64,000 nucleotides of DNA from Prunus persica (GCF_000346465.2 NC_034015.1:17407510-17471509), one strand, 5' to 3'. Shown: positions 35,822-48,673, numbered from the stretch's first letter. Notes: generated by a model not told the origin, from the letters alone. A program made the numbers and translations.

Positions 35822-38800
35822 ATGGGTACTGCAGCACGATCTTACTCTTCTTCTTTTTTTTGGTTTTTTTTTTCTGATCGCTGCTTTTTTGTTTTGTTTT
35901 TGGGCTTTTGTTTTGGATTTTGATGTTTTGGGTTGATTTGCAGCGACGGCGAATCCATTTCAGAAGATACTGACGGCGCTTGAGAAGCCAGATGGTGGTG
36001 AATTCGGAAAATACTACAGCTTACCAGCTCTCAATGATCCTAGAATTGGTTTGTATTTTTTGTTCCTCTAATTGGTTTTCTTGTATTTTCTGTTTGGTTT
36101 TCGAGAAACATTGGGAAATGAGTAGAAATTTTGAGTCTTTGTGATTTGTGTTGTGCAAAGTAGTTGTTTTGGATTATTGCAATGAAACGGAGTGTTCTTT
36201 TGTGTGATATACTTTAAAGTGTGAAACTTTGTGATGAAATATTGACCGTGTATTGGTGTTTGTGTTGCAGACAAGCTGCCATTCTCTATCAAGATCCTTC
36301 TTGAATCAGCAATCCGTAACTGTGACGAGTTTCAGGTTAAGAGCAAGGATGTTGAGAAAATTATTGATTGGGAGAACACATCTCCCAAGCAGGTTGAGAT
36401 CCCATTCAAACCTGCTAGAGTTCTTCTTCAGGTAAATACGTTGTGGATAGTCAGTGTTGGAACTTGCCATTATCACAACGTTGGTGAAATGTGGATTGTC
36501 ACTGTGTTTGTTCATCTGGTTCACAGGATTTTACTGGGGTGCCTGCTGTTGTTGATCTGGCTTGCATGAGAGATGCCATGAACAATCTAAAGGGAGATTC
36601 TAACAAGATTAACCCGTTGGTGAGCTACATATATATGTGTGCGCTATTGTCTCACATTGGCATTTCTTGTTTTCTATAACGTGACAGTCATCGGGTTTCA
36701 TTACACACATGCCATTTGCTTTTGTTCTCTTAATTATTTCAAAGAGTATCAACATTAGTTTCTCGTGAATGTAGGTCCCAGTAGATCTTGTCATTGATCA
36801 CTCAGTTCAGGTAGATGTGGCAAGATCAGTAAACGCAGTGCAGGCAAATATGGAACTCGAGTTCCAGAGAAACAAAGAACGGTTTGGTTTTCTGAAATGG
36901 GGATCAAATGCATTCCATAACATGCTTGTGGTTCCTCCTGGATCAGGGATTGTTCACCAGGTAATTCAATTAGTATGGAAATAAAAAATTGTAATCTCTG
37001 ATGTATAACGCCTATTTTCATTCCAGAATGCCAACCTGAGACATACAAATTGAATTTCTGATTTACAGGTTAATTTGGAATACCTTGGTCGAGTCGTGTT
37101 CAACACAGATGGCTTGCTTTATCCTGATAGTGTGGTTGGGACCGATTCTCACACAACAATGATTGATGGATTAGGTGTTGCTGGCTGGGGAGTGGGTGGG
37201 ATCGAAGCAGAAGCCACAATGCTTGGCCAGGTAAAGGAGTTTATTTCCATGGAGAGGCCTGCTTTTTGATAAATAACTTGATATCTTCTTTTCATTACTG
37301 AGCCTTGTGTTATATTTCAACTTGGGTTTTATTGCAATGCACTTCCTTCTGCAGTTTCTTATCCGGAAATATTCATTTACTCTTTTAATTTTTTTTTAAT
37401 ACAGCCCATGAGCATGGTCCTGCCTGGTGTGGTTGGGTTTAAATTACTAGGAAAACTGAGAGATGGTGTGACAGCTACTGACTTGGTCCTGACAGTTACT
37501 CAAATGCTGAGGAAGCATGGAGTTGTCGGCAAGTTTGTGGAGTTCTATGGTAAACCCATATATGTAGTCTTAGTATCTAGTGATATTAGGTTTTTGATGA
37601 TAGAGGCTCCAGCTGCTGTCTGGTTTGCTTACTCATCTCACATTAGATGTTGGCCTTTACTTTCTTATGCAGGAGAAGGCATGAGTGAATTGTCACTAGC
37701 AGACCGTGCCACAATTGCCAACATGTCTCCCGAGTATGGTGCAACTATGGGCTTCTTTCCTGTGGATCGTGTCACGTTGCAATATCTGAAACTAACAGGC
37801 AGAAGTGATGACAAGGTAAGTGCTTGGTTAAACATTTTCATTATCCTGTCCGTTTGTTTATATGCTGAGATAAAAATTACCATGCAGGTTGCTCTGATAG
37901 AATCCTATTTACGGGCTAATAGGATGTTTGTCGACTACAATGAGGTACAATATGCGCACCCATGACCTTGAATACCATTCTATTGAACAACTTCTGCAAT
38001 ATGGTTTCTGAATGAATATTTTTCCTCAACTCAGCCCCAGGTTGAGAGAGTGTACTCCTCTTATCTGGAGCTAAATCTTAATGAAGTGGAACCATGCATA
38101 TCAGGTCCAAAGAGGTACAATTTATTGTTAAATCAAGCTATTATGCACACACTTAATACCAATTTTTAATTTCGATCTTTTTTTTATGTGCCACTGAGAA
38201 GCATATGTCTTGTAGGCCACATGATCGTGTTACTTTGAAAGAAATGAAAGTGGATTGGCATGCATGCCTTGACAATAGAGTTGGATTTAAGGTGAGAAGT
38301 TCCAGCATTTACACAAATTTTCATATAGTACGGCATGGAAACTGTGGGGCCATTTGAATATTCCAGAATTTGATTCTGTGAATATGGAAATTTCTATTTG
38401 TTCTGTGTCCATGGTTAGAAAACTTTTTCCTCAAAAGCTTATCCTAAGGATGGGATGGTAACACATGGACGTTTAAGATTTTGATTAAGAAGAGAAAATG
38501 CAAGGATCATAACTCGTTTTTGGTCGATGACCATAGAAAACTGTCAGTGTCTTAGGGCCCATTTGATAACCGTTTCAATTTTAGTTTTCATTTTTTGTGC
38601 TAGATTATAGAGGGAAAAGAGGGAGAATGGAAGTGAGAGTGAGAGTGAAGATGGGATTGAGAAGGAACATGAGAGTGGAGGATGGGAGGGATGAGTAACA
38701 AAAGTGAAAACAAAACTAAAAACTGAAATCTATTTGAAATTGTTTTCACTTTTGTGACTCCTGCTTCTCATCCTCCCCTCTCATCCTCTCTCTCAATCTC

Positions 38801-41576
38801 ATCCTCACTCCCACTCTCACCCTCATTTTCCTCTATACTCTAGCACAAAAAATGAAAAATGAAAACTAAAACTGAAATGGTTATCAAACAGGCCCTTAGT
38901 TTTCCATTTTACTAATTTGATGACTGAGACTATTGCTCATAGTAGTTTTAATGATATTATCATCATGGGTAATTGTGCATCAACCCTCTCTCTTTTTCTT
39001 ATGTTTCTTGCATGGTATTGCAGGGTTTTGCTGTGCCGAAGGAATCTCAAAATAAAGTTGTAGAGTTCACATTTCACGGAACCCCAGCGCAGCTAAGGCA
39101 TGGGGATGTAGTTATAGCAGCTATCACCAGTTGCACAAACACCTCAAATCCTAGTGTAATGCTTGGAGCTGCTTTGGTTGCAAAGAAAGCTTGTGAATTA
39201 GGATTGGAGGTTGGATGTCTCTACTTGTAGCTCATTTCTCATAATGGTATAATCATTCATAGGATGAAAAAGAGAAAGTGAGAAAAGAAATATATTATAC
39301 TAGAGCCACTAGAAAATTGCTGCCTCCATGTTTTTTGGTCTACTGAATACTTTTGGAGTTGAATAATGAAGGTTTGGAAGCTTATCTTATTTCAGCATTA
39401 TATAATGTAGGGCATTATAGTGAGTCTTTTTAATTAATTCTACGTGCAATGTGTCTTTTATTAGGTCAAGCCATGGATTAAGACGAGTCTTGCTCCGGGT
39501 TCTGGGGTTGTAACCAAATACTTACAAAAGAGGTACTTTTAAGAATCTCTGTACCACATCTTCTGAAAGTTATACTACTTTTGTAAGGTATTCATCATAA
39601 GTCATGTATTGTCCTGCAGTGGGTTGCAGCAGTATTTGAATCAGTTAGGGTTTCATATTGTTGGGTATGGATGCACCACATGCATTGGGAATTCAGGAGA
39701 TATTGATGACGCTGTGGCATCAGCTATTACAGAAAATGGTAAACTTTCTATAAATTTTCTACAGTAGTGCTACTCTATGGAGTCTCGCAAGGTGACTAAG
39801 TAGTTGATTTTCTCCTCATTTACAGATATTGTAGCTGCGGCTGTGTTGTCTGGAAATAGGAATTTTGAGGGTCGTGTGCATCCGTTAACAAGGGCCAATT
39901 ATCTTGCATCTCCTCCCCTTGTTGTTGCCTATGCTCTTGCTGGAACGGTACGGAGCTCATAAGTTCTTGCACAGCTGCTTGTTACTCTCTGTATCATGTT
40001 ATGTTATATGCTTCTTTTCTGCTATTCATATGCATATGCCCTTTTTTGTTGTGCTCAAATAATTTTGTGCCTGTCACATTTGTCTTTTTGGTGCAATACC
40101 TCATTCGTTAGCTGTGCTGCAGGTAGATATTGATTTCGAAACAGAACCAATTGGGTTGGGAAAAGATGGTAAGAAGATATTTTTCAGGGACATTTGGCCA
40201 TCTAATGAAGAAGTAGCAGAGGTAAATTGCTCTACTGCTTTACTGGGAATTTCTTTTTACTTTTCTGATAACTTTGGAATGAATTCACTAGTAGAGCTAC
40301 TATAGAAATTGAGGGATTGGAAATTCTTGTTGGTCTAATTATTCTGTCTTCAGGTTGTGCAATCAAATGTGCTTCCTCATATGTTCATGGCTACATACGA
40401 AGCAATCACCAAAGGAAATCCAATGTGGAATCAGTTATCTGTACCAGATGGCACTCTTTATGCCTGGGACCCAAAATCAACTTATATACATGAGCCACCT
40501 TATTTCAAAGATATGACCATGTCTCCTCCGGGCGCTCATGGAGTGAAGAATGCTTACTGCTTGCTCAACTTTGGAGATAGTATCACAACTGACCACATCT
40601 CACCTGCTGGTAGCATCCACAAAGACAGTCCAGCAGCCAAATACCTTCTGGAACGTGGTGTTGATAGAAGGGACTTCAACTCTTATGGAAGTCGCCGTGG
40701 TAATGATGAGATTATGGCAAGAGGCACCTTTGCAAATATTCGGCTAGTCAATAAATTTTTGAAAGGAGAAGTTGGTCCCAAAACAATCCATATTCCCACT
40801 GGAGAGAAACTGTCCGTGTTTGATGCTGCCATGGTAATGCCCACTAATCTTAACTTTTACATAAGGTTATCCAAAAATGGTTTAAATTCCTTGGGAAGAT
40901 TTTCTGTATTCAATGTTTTAAAGTTGATGCCTTCAAGCCCCACCTGAATCTACAATTTTTGCTCTTTGACTTTTATTAACAGAGGTACAAAAGTGAAGGG
41001 CATGCTACGATTATTTTGGCTGGTGCTGAATACGGGAGTGGAAGTTCTCGTGATTGGGCTGCTAAGGGTCCAATGCTACTGGTATGCCCTCTGGCTTTTA
41101 ATTCAAATATATGTTTGCCATCTCTGACTTATTTAATGAAGTCTACTTTAAATCATAATTATTTTCAGGGTGTGAAGGCGGTCATAGCAAAGAGCTTTGA
41201 GCGCATTCACCGCAGTAATCTTGTGGGCATGGGCATCATTCCACTATGTTTTAAGACTGGGGAAGACGCAGACACCCTTGGGTTAACCGGTGAGGAACGT
41301 TACACCATCGATCTTCCAAGCAGTGTTGGCGAAATTAAACCCGGACAGGATGTTACAGTGGTGACAGATAATGGCAAATCCTTCGTATGTACACTACGAT
41401 TCGATACAGAGGTAATGGACTGCATCATGCTCTGCTTCTTTCGTATCTTTATTAGCCTTGTCAAGTTCAGGTTGCTTCAAAATTCTGTTGTATTTTCTTC
41501 GTTGCAGGTCGAGCTGGCATATTTTGATCATGGAGGCATTTTGCAATATGTCATCAGGAATCTGATCAAAAGCTAG
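35822..41576 (+). CDS. ACO1: Aconitate hydratase (aconitase, cytosolic ACO1 type), 898 aa, 20 exons
   Basis: Exons: 35822-35825, 35944-36048, 36271-36431, 36527-36619, 36775-36960, 37069-37230, 37405-37549, 37673-37815, 37888-37944, 38035-38114, 38216-38291, 39024-39209, 39465-39532, 39620-39738, 39826-39947, 40123-40221, 40354-40833, 40983-41081, 41169-41411, 41508-41576. They total 2697 nt, 898 residues, exactly the length I recall for Arabidopsis ACO1. The enzyme interconverts citrate and isocitrate via cis-aconitate with a [4Fe-4S] cluster. Cluster ligands are visible in SCTNTSN and [12 protein letters not shown]; active-site segments [18 protein letters not shown] and [12 protein letters not shown] are intact. 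It starts [11 protein letters not shown] with no long targeting peptide, so cytosolic or weakly dual-targeted. The first coding exon is only ATGG, then a GTACTG donor. Intron 11 holds a MITE. Confidence 0.97.
38555..38895. mobile_element. MITE in aconitase intron 11, 341 bp, long terminal inverted repeats
   Basis: The left end GGGCCCATTTGATAACCGTT and the right end (minus strand) GGGCCTGTTTGATAACCATT begin inverted repeats of about 50 bases reaching TTTTTTGTGCTAG. They are flanked by TTA at 38552-38554 and 38896-38898. GA-rich sequence inside the left arm pairs with CT-rich sequence inside the right arm, so nearly the whole element can fold on itself. It lies between exons 11 and 12 (38292-39023) in no conflict with splice sites. 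Confidence 0.85.
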
Positions 41577-42815
41577 ATCAACCAGAAAAGGCTATTTGGC
41601 ATGCAGGTGTAGTTCAACATTGTACCAATTTTTCCTCAAGTTCTAATAATCTACATGGTTCGGCAACAAAACGTTGTTTCAATCCCAGAGCTGACCCCAA
41701 CTACATTATAAATAATGGAATATTGGTGGGAGTATTCTATTCTTGTATCAGAATGTTCAGGCGTTTTAGTGTTTGTATTATTCGTGATGAATTTTTTTTT
41801 ATACTGTCGTGTCATTGATGGTTTTATAAATTTTCCATTTTTAACTTTTTAACTTTTGGGTTATAAGGTGTGGAGGGCAATCAATGCGACCTTGTTTTCA
41901 GCTTGCTAGAGCAAGTTATACATTTCAGCGTTTTAACTTGTGTTAACGCATAACATGACAATTGATAACTTAATTTTCAAAAGGTGGAAGGTCAACCAGA
42001 GTCGCGTTATCAGAGTGATGCTCGTGTGTACGTAAGTGGTTGTCAGACATTTATGCAAAATAGGCCTTGCCTCTAATTGACAGCATGTGAAATTGATGCT
42101 TCACTAAGCTCCCAACTGGCACCTACACATGCGGGCGATTGTCGCTTACACAACTTTAAACTATCCACAAGATTGTAGCAAGTCCATCGATTGTGTGATT
42201 TGAAATTCCACGAATTTGAATCATCCTTGGCTCGGGGTTTGGGGTGAACCTTACATGGGTTGATTCCATACAAGAATACATGAATTGATGAGATATAAGA
42301 AACATACAATTGGAACGTGCAATTTTTTGGTTTCCCGTGAATGAACTAGCTCATCTCTTTTTACTGTTTCTTTTCAACAATTCAATGTTCTAAACCTTCT
42401 GAGAGTTGGAATTCCCATTAAAAATAAAGAAGATTGATGTTTTATTTCATCAGGGGTTGTGATAACAAGAATATATAGCTAAGAAACAAAAATTGATTTA
42501 GTAGAAGAGCAGCTGTAGTACATCAAAACCTAAGGGGCATGCAGGCGCCGGTGTATTAGGTTACAAATGAGACCTGAAGCACAAGTACTGAAGCGCTGGC
42601 TTGAGATGTTGACAAGTACTACAACATAAGAACTCATATAGCCTGCCAGAGGTAATCGTGAAGAAAACAATATTATATAATTGCAACGTAGAAATAGCAT
42701 GACAGCATAACCTGAACCAAGCAATCCATAATGTGGAAGCTTCACAGAATGCAGCGACCATATAAACTGTTAGTTATCTATTTTGGGTATAGATAGTTAC
42801 CTTTGGTGTAATAGT
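41577..42815. other. Convergent 3' flanks of aconitase and P4H
   Basis: Both 3' UTRs plus AT-rich spacer. A phrase of about 20 bases (GAAATTGATGCTTCACTAAG near 42089) recurs with one mismatch near 43096 in the last P4H intron. No gene or element with clear ends. Confidence 0.55.
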
Positions 42816-44720
42816 TTAAATTTTGTACTCATTGACACGCACCCATTTAGTAGATGACCATTTATTTCCCTTAATCACAGGGCATCCGCCTGAAATAAAC
42901 AGGAGAGAAATTTGACTCATTATTAATAAAGGTATTACAAGTCAGCATGTTTGTGAATGAACTAATAAAAGTTCGAAATCTGATGCACAAAAAAAATCAT
43001 TGAAATCTATGTTTTAAATTAGGATTAAATTCATAAAGGAAGCACACATAAACACGTCATTTTCCATGATGGATATTTTGGAATCATAGAAGCCTGAAAT
43101 TGATGCTTCACAAAGCCAATAATTAATTATGAGTAAGCTACTAACCATGCAAACTTGAAGGATCTAGCGACGCATCAGGCCTCATGCTCCAGAAAAGCAA
43201 CGCATCCCCCATCTTGGGTTTAACAGAAAGTCCCTTTTTCCCACATTCAGATAGCTCATCCCACCAAGGCACAGAACTAATATTCCCTTTGGCAGCAGGG
43301 AACACAGTCTCACCCCCTTCTTCAACATCTGAGCTGCACCACATGGGAGGAGAAAACATTGCCGAAGAATATTAGTGGGTCTATGTAGTGCACCAGAAGC
43401 AAGGGTATTTAGGCAGACACACTATGAAACTTACAGGTACATGAGAACCGTGGCTATACGTTGACCTCCATTCCTAGTGTTGAACTCATCTTGAAAGTAG
43501 TCATAGTGAGGCTCATACTTCTGTCCAACTTCATAGTGGAGAACTTGAAGTCCCTCCCCGTGTTCTGTATTTCGTGTAAAAAAACAGCTCGTGAATTGTA
43601 TGGAACATGCATAGCTACATTATTAATAGATGAACATCATAGCTTTAGGTAAACATTGTAGTCCACATGAAGGCAGTACCTTCAACTCTGAAGGCAGAAA
43701 AATCAGTAAAAGGCACAAAAAATACATATATAAGAGGGCATGAGCTCAACAGCATACCTACAGGTAAAAAGGTGAAATTAGCAATTCTCTTCTCAATGTT
43801 CCTGATAATTTTATCGCGCCCTCTTTGCAAAAATGTTCCAGAGCTTGTGCGGACCCTGCATACAAGATATACAACAATTGCACCGCGCATGAGGGGATAA
43901 AGCAAGGGAATGAAAAGAAAGACAACAGATTTTCCCATCTACATCTTTTAACTGAAATGACACAAGAGAATGAAGTGAGAAACCAAGACCTGCTATCTTT
44001 GCTCTTTCCAGTTTCACTATCAACTACTGTTGACTTGTGCATACTAGGTTTGGCAAGATCGATTAGATATTCACATTCCTCCTTGGTCTGCGAAAATTAG
44101 CCAACTGGGTTCAGCTTTTGGTGAATTTAGATTGCATCAAATCCAGTTATATATGAAGCCTTAATTTCACCCAAAAGCATATGCAATTACGTTAATTCCA
44201 CACTAAATACTACCCAAGAGATATTGGCACAATTATCAGAAACTCCAACACACAATAGATGCTCATTTAGATTTTTTACGAAAATACAAGCTACTAATTC
44301 AGAAACGTCATAAATTCTTCATGAGTGAGAGAGTTAAAGCGAGCTCACCAAGAAATTGTGATAGACAAATGCTCTCGGCTCCCATGAGATGACTTCGACC
44401 CACTGCTCCCCTGCCCCTTCTTCTTCATTTCTATTAAAGTCAAAACAATTACCAAATTACCAACCAGAATTGAAACCCAAAAAGAAAAACAACTCAAACC
44501 GACCCATCACGCACCTGTCGGCGCTCTTCCGTACAATCGAGCTGAGATCGTTTGCCTTGGCCGAGTTGCCAGAGGAGCCGCTCGGGACCGAGAGTATTCC
44601 AAGGGCGAGAAGAATGAGGATCACGAAAGTGAACATGACGAGCAAAGTGAGGACCAGCGTGGAGGAAGAAGACGATGTTTTGCGAGTCTGAAGGCGCGCG
44701 TGCCTTGGCTTAACCGCCAT
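42816..44720 (-). CDS. P4H: Prolyl 4-hydroxylase, type II membrane 2-oxoglutarate/Fe(II) oxygenase, 291 aa
   Basis: Minus-strand exons 44515-44720, 44349-44430, 43990-44087, 43758-43855, 43435-43564, 43146-43333 and 42816-42889 join in frame (876 nt). A basic N-terminus is followed by one signal-anchor helix (about residues 22-46, LVLTLLVMFTFVILILLALG). A short stem and the oxygenase domain follow, with EPHYDYF (Fe ligands His181, Asp183), the distal His267, and the 2-oxoglutarate-binding Lys274 in GCPVIKGNKW. All catalytic residues are present. Plant P4Hs act in the ER and Golgi, hydroxylating proline in extensins and arabinogalactan proteins before O-glycosylation. Closest in memory to At4g35810/At2g17720 (P4H5), which fits its place between aconitase and NRPB1. 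Confidence 0.94.
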
Positions 44721-45823
44721 TGATCTGTGAGAGATTGAACTTGAAACCTAGAGATTAAGATCGAGGATTGGATTTGGAAACTGGAACAGCAAGATCTGAA
44801 GGTCTGCGATGAGAGATTTAATTATATTAGAGCATCTTACGTCTACCCTCTACAACCTCTACGCGCTTTTGTTTTCAAAGTCTCAAATTAAAATCCCAGT
44901 ACTGTATCTGCTTATAAATCGTATTTAATTCCTTTTTGTCTTTTTATTTTTTTTATTTTTATGTTTCTTCTATCTTTTTATATATGCAATTATTCTCAAG
45001 AAAAGGAAAATTATTAATTACAACTTCCCCTTCGTCAAAATAACAATTATCCATGGCTTAGTCCTCCAAATAACAATTAGGTGTTCCCTTGTCAAAATAG
45101 TACTCTACTCTTGACATGTTACGTTTTTCTTTGTCAGATAACCGGACACGTTCGACTTATTTTAATACATTAATTCTTATTAAAATGCATAAATGTGCGG
45201 TTTAAATTAACAATATGATTAGACCTGCTTGAGGTCTTTTGAAATAAAATTTAGAGCTGCGTTGATCCATTCGACCAATTGCTACAAATGCTACGGTTGA
45301 TTCAGATTTTGAGGTTAATAATTAGAGATCCAAAGTTTGATGACTCAAAATGTTTGGGGTTTACAATTACAAATTCTATACATATTTCAGTGAAGTTAGG
45401 AAGGGTACTTGAGGTCTGTTTGCTACAGTCAAGATTAGGCCAGACTGATAATGATATTCTTGTTAATTGGGATTGGCTGCTCTCAATCCAACATTTGAAT
45501 TTGGACCTTCCAGCATGTATTTTGAGCAGAAAAGACCGGACAAAATTTTCAGAATATTCAGAAAGACAGCAACCTATTATGCTGAACAGAAACAGAAAAA
45601 TATACATGACCTGCAGATTGCACTGCACTCACAAACCAAACAAACAAAAGGACTCTTTTCTTTACACTACATCCCAATTAAATTCTGTGGTTTTGTTTAG
45701 AAATACACCACATGATGAAACCAATGCTTGCAAAGGCTGCAAACCTTTACTTATTCCAAAGAGACATACAATTCATGAACCATTTTCAGTCCAATCAATT
45801 GAAGCCGCTGCTGATCAGCTGTT
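44721..45823. other. Intergenic between P4H start and the 163-aa gene end
   Basis: The left part is the P4H promoter and leader. The right part is the 3' flank of the minus-strand 163-aa gene. A frame of about 180 codons opens on the plus strand from 45288 to 45827 but has no family resemblance, and I do not call it a gene. Confidence 0.5.
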
Positions 45824-46651
45824 CTAAAACACACCAAGAGAGGTAGGGTAGAGAGGGGTTGGCTTATAGGCAAAACAATTGGGAACATATGCGGAGGTGC
45901 GCCTTTTCGGAGGCTCCATGGACTCTATGGCTGGCTGGTTCAAGTATGCATACTTGCTCTTTGTCCACCTGCAAACATGTTTGTTTAAAATCTCTGTTAA
46001 GAGTACTTTTAGAATTTTCAAGCAGGCTTGTTTAGTGAACTTGCTTAAGCTATTTGATTGATTGAGACAAATTAACTCACCAGTCCTTAATCCCAACACG
46101 AACTTCGTCGTTCTTTCCATCCTTGTTGCTGTCATTAGTGGCTGCAGCAGAGCTATCCTTACCATTGGCTTTGTCGTCGTCGTTGTCCAAGGACTCCTCA
46201 AAACGTCTGTAATCTTCCTCCTATACACCATACACCTTCAACAAGTTAAGCAAATGTAAGAAATTCAACTACTTCTTTCAGCCTACCCTCCTAACAATTC
46301 ATTTTGAAGTCTTTTCTTTTGCCAATAGATTCTGCATAATTGCAAAAACTAGGCTGCAATGAAGATTTGATCATCTCTCTTAAAATTTTAGCCAAGGCCC
46401 CTTTGAATGCACGGCTTTTTAACTTGTGTCATGAAAAATCTTACCGAGAGCTTGAGGGCTCTAATACGTGCTGCAGCCTTGATAGCAGCGAGGAGGTGCT
46501 CCTCTTCCTCAATGCGCTTCTGAAACCAGAACCTGGCAATTTCTCGCTTTGTCACACTCTCCGGCGCAGCCTTCTTAGCCCAGAACCTTGGAAGTGGTGG
46601 TGGTGGTGGAGGCGGTGACGCCGGTGCCTCCTCTATTTGCTTCATCTTCAT
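45824..46651 (-). CDS. Uncharacterised proline-rich protein, 163 aa, three exons
   Basis: Minus-strand exons 46445-46651, 46081-46220 and 45824-45968 join in frame (492 nt) with GT-AG sites. The start is taken at the ATG at 46651 (MKMKQIEE); 46645 is a close alternative. The protein opens with a run of seven prolines (ASPPPPPPPLPRFW) followed by a basic helical segment rich in Glu, Ala and Arg (KREIARFWFQKRIEEEEHLL). An acidic low-complexity middle comes next (ESLDNDDDKANG). The C-terminus is a conserved-looking block ending in Tyr/Pro-rich sequence (YVPNCFAYKPTPLYPTSLG). There is no signal peptide or membrane helix. I do not recognise a domain; a nuclear or scaffold role would be guesswork. 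Confidence 0.7.
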
Positions 46652-47489
46652 GCTTATCCCTTTGCCTACTTGAATTCGCAACGGTGCCTGCTCTGTTTGT
46701 GAAAGATTGCAATATGGTGGAAGGAATAACTAATGATTGGAAGTCTTGGATATCGATTTTCATGACCAACACTCCATAGCTACTGCTCCAACCTAACTTT
46801 CAAACATGACTGATAGCTTCGTTTTCCAGTCACAACGCCCATTTCTTTTCTCTAATCAGCCATTTTACAAGGGGGGGATTGAATTTTAAATTTATATCAG
46901 TTAGCTAGAGCCTGACGGTGTTCCCCGTGAAGAAGAATCACAAAATACAAAGAAAAATTGACTGGTTGTTGCAGATCGAAACTTCGAGTAAGATTGAGAA
47001 TTTAGATTGCAGTAACTCCCCACCTAAATATTTTGGCAGAATGTTCTTAATTCCAGGCATCCAAAAAAATTGACCAACCCCAAAAAAAGTCCACCGACAA
47101 ATGTGCTTTTAGTTGCTAATCATCTTTTTAATTTCATAAATGGATTCCTGTTCTTCGACCATTAAGAAAATAGGCTGCTGCCTGCCCAAAACGAAGAGTC
47201 CACAGCTTTAGCCTCAAATTGAAACAAGAAGAGAAACAGGGGATTTTTTTTTCCTAATTTCCCAGAAAATGCACCTGGATTTTTCTGTTTTTAATGCAAT
47301 AATTTTTGTGGGAACCCAGAATTATATCAAAATTTTCAGACTTCAGATTAATTACAAATTTAAGACGATCTTCTTCAACCACAAGACAAAGTATATAGAA
47401 TCAACAGAATCAAAAACACAAAAGACCCTTCACAGTATGTTAAAGAAAAACAACTTCAAACATTACAGAAACAATTCTCAGAATTCCAA
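46652..47489. other. Short intergenic region
   Basis: The promoter and leader of the 163-aa gene run into the 3' UTR of the minus-strand zinc-ribbon gene. AT-rich, no further gene. Confidence 0.55.
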
Positions 47490-47879
47490 CTAAGTCCCAG
47501 ACGATGAAACACGAAGGGCCTTGGTCTTGAATCTATATCTAGCAGCTCTGGGAATGACCTGGCTGGGCCCCATGTGGAGCTGACCTGGACTGTCAGTCAT
47601 GGGGGTGCCATCATCGTAGATATGCCCGACAAGCCGCCCGCAGCCGTTGCACTTGATCTTGGTCCTGGTCCTCTGGATGCCCCAGTAGTTTCTGGTTTCG
47701 AAAAAGGGCCTGATCTTGTCCTCCTTCTCGAACCTGAACTTGGTGCCGTCGACCCACGAAAACGACAGCGTTCCCTTGTTGCCGGCCTCGAAGAAGAAGT
47801 CCGGTGGGTAGAGATAGGAGGCGCTCAGGTTCAGGTTTGCCCCGCACTCCGTGCAGGTGTAGATCGAATCGGAAGCCAT
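47490..47879 (-). CDS. At4g08330-like (chloroplastic?) zinc-ribbon protein, 129 aa
   Basis: A single exon of 390 nt. The frame is open upstream to 47921, but MASDSIYTCTECG at 47879 is the start typical of this family. Two CxxC pairs (Cys9/Cys12 in CTEC, Cys77/Cys80 in CNGC) frame a beta-rich core, which suggests one zinc site of the Yippee/Mis18 kind. The stretch between contains EDKIRPFFETRNYWGIQR, a family hallmark. The basic tail reads ARYRFKTKALR. UniProt labels a relative 'uncharacterized protein At4g08330, chloroplastic'; no transit peptide is obvious here, so I do not claim plastid targeting. Local GC is clearly higher than in the flanking DNA, as expected for an intronless coding exon. 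Function unknown. Confidence 0.88.
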   Translation of the reverse strand: MASDSIYTCTECGANLNLSASYLYPPDFFFEAGNKGTLSFSWVDGTKFRFEKEDKIRPFFETRNYWGIQRTRTKIKCNGCGRLVGHIYDDGTPMTDSPGQLHMGPSQVIPRAARYRFKTKALRVSSSGT

Positions 47880-48233
47880 TGTTGAGTTGAATTTGGGTTT
47901 GGAGAAGAAGACGTTTCGCATTTTGGCGTTTGGTTTTTGAGGTGACGGGGAGAGAGGTGAGGAGAATTTTCCAAACCGCGTTTGGCTACGTGGCGTGGAA
48001 AATCAGGTGGACCCCATCACAGATGAGATGGGTGATCCAATGGGAAAATACAACCCGACCCATCTATTGCGAGCAAATAAGTACAGCCAATAGTTGACCT
48101 AAAAAAATAAAATAATAAGTACAGACAATTTTCTAATATTTGATTGGCCATTTGGAACTTTGGGGCATAATTAGGTCTCGTGTGTTGGTCATGATGAAAT
48201 ACCAAGATTGTCCTTATATATTCTCAATTTTAA

Positions 48234-48503
48234 GTGTTCGTTTGACATTGTTTATTTGGGGTAATAAAATATTTTAAAAAAAATTTGAGAAGCCCAATGA
48301 AGTGCTTTTATTTTCTGATTATGCATTAATCAATTTTGAAGAGGCGCTGTGTTTAATGATTATGCTACAATCATTTTTTGATTATGCGTAAAATCAATAC
48401 CAACAACACTTTTAACAAAAATTTTACCAAACGCCAAACTGTTTTATCTCACAACAAATCTGACAGCAATTATTGTCACAACGCAATAATGCCAAACTGA
48501 CCC
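48234..48503. mobile_element. Probable MITE, 270 bp, imperfect ends, TAA flanks
   Basis: The left end GTGTTCGTTTGACATTG and the right end (minus strand) GGGTCAGTTTGGCATTATTG are imperfect inverted repeats (about 11 of 16). TAA lies on both sides (48231-48233 and 48504-48506). The imperfect ends point to an old copy. Confidence 0.55.
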
Positions 48504-48673
48504 TAAATTATTTTAGAAAATGAGTTAAAAAGCAAAAACTATAAATAAGAGTAAAATGTGTTGTAAACTAGAGGGGGATATGATAGTAATAAATAATGTG
48601 AAAGCATAATTGTATTTATGACATATTTATTAATTTGTAATTGAATTAGGAGGAATTTAATTAAGGAGGAGTT

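Noticed and set aside
45288..45827. An open frame of about 180 codons on the plus strand
   Set aside because: No recognisable motif, no promoter signal, and it lies antisense over the likely 3' UTR of the 163-aa gene. Long but probably chance.
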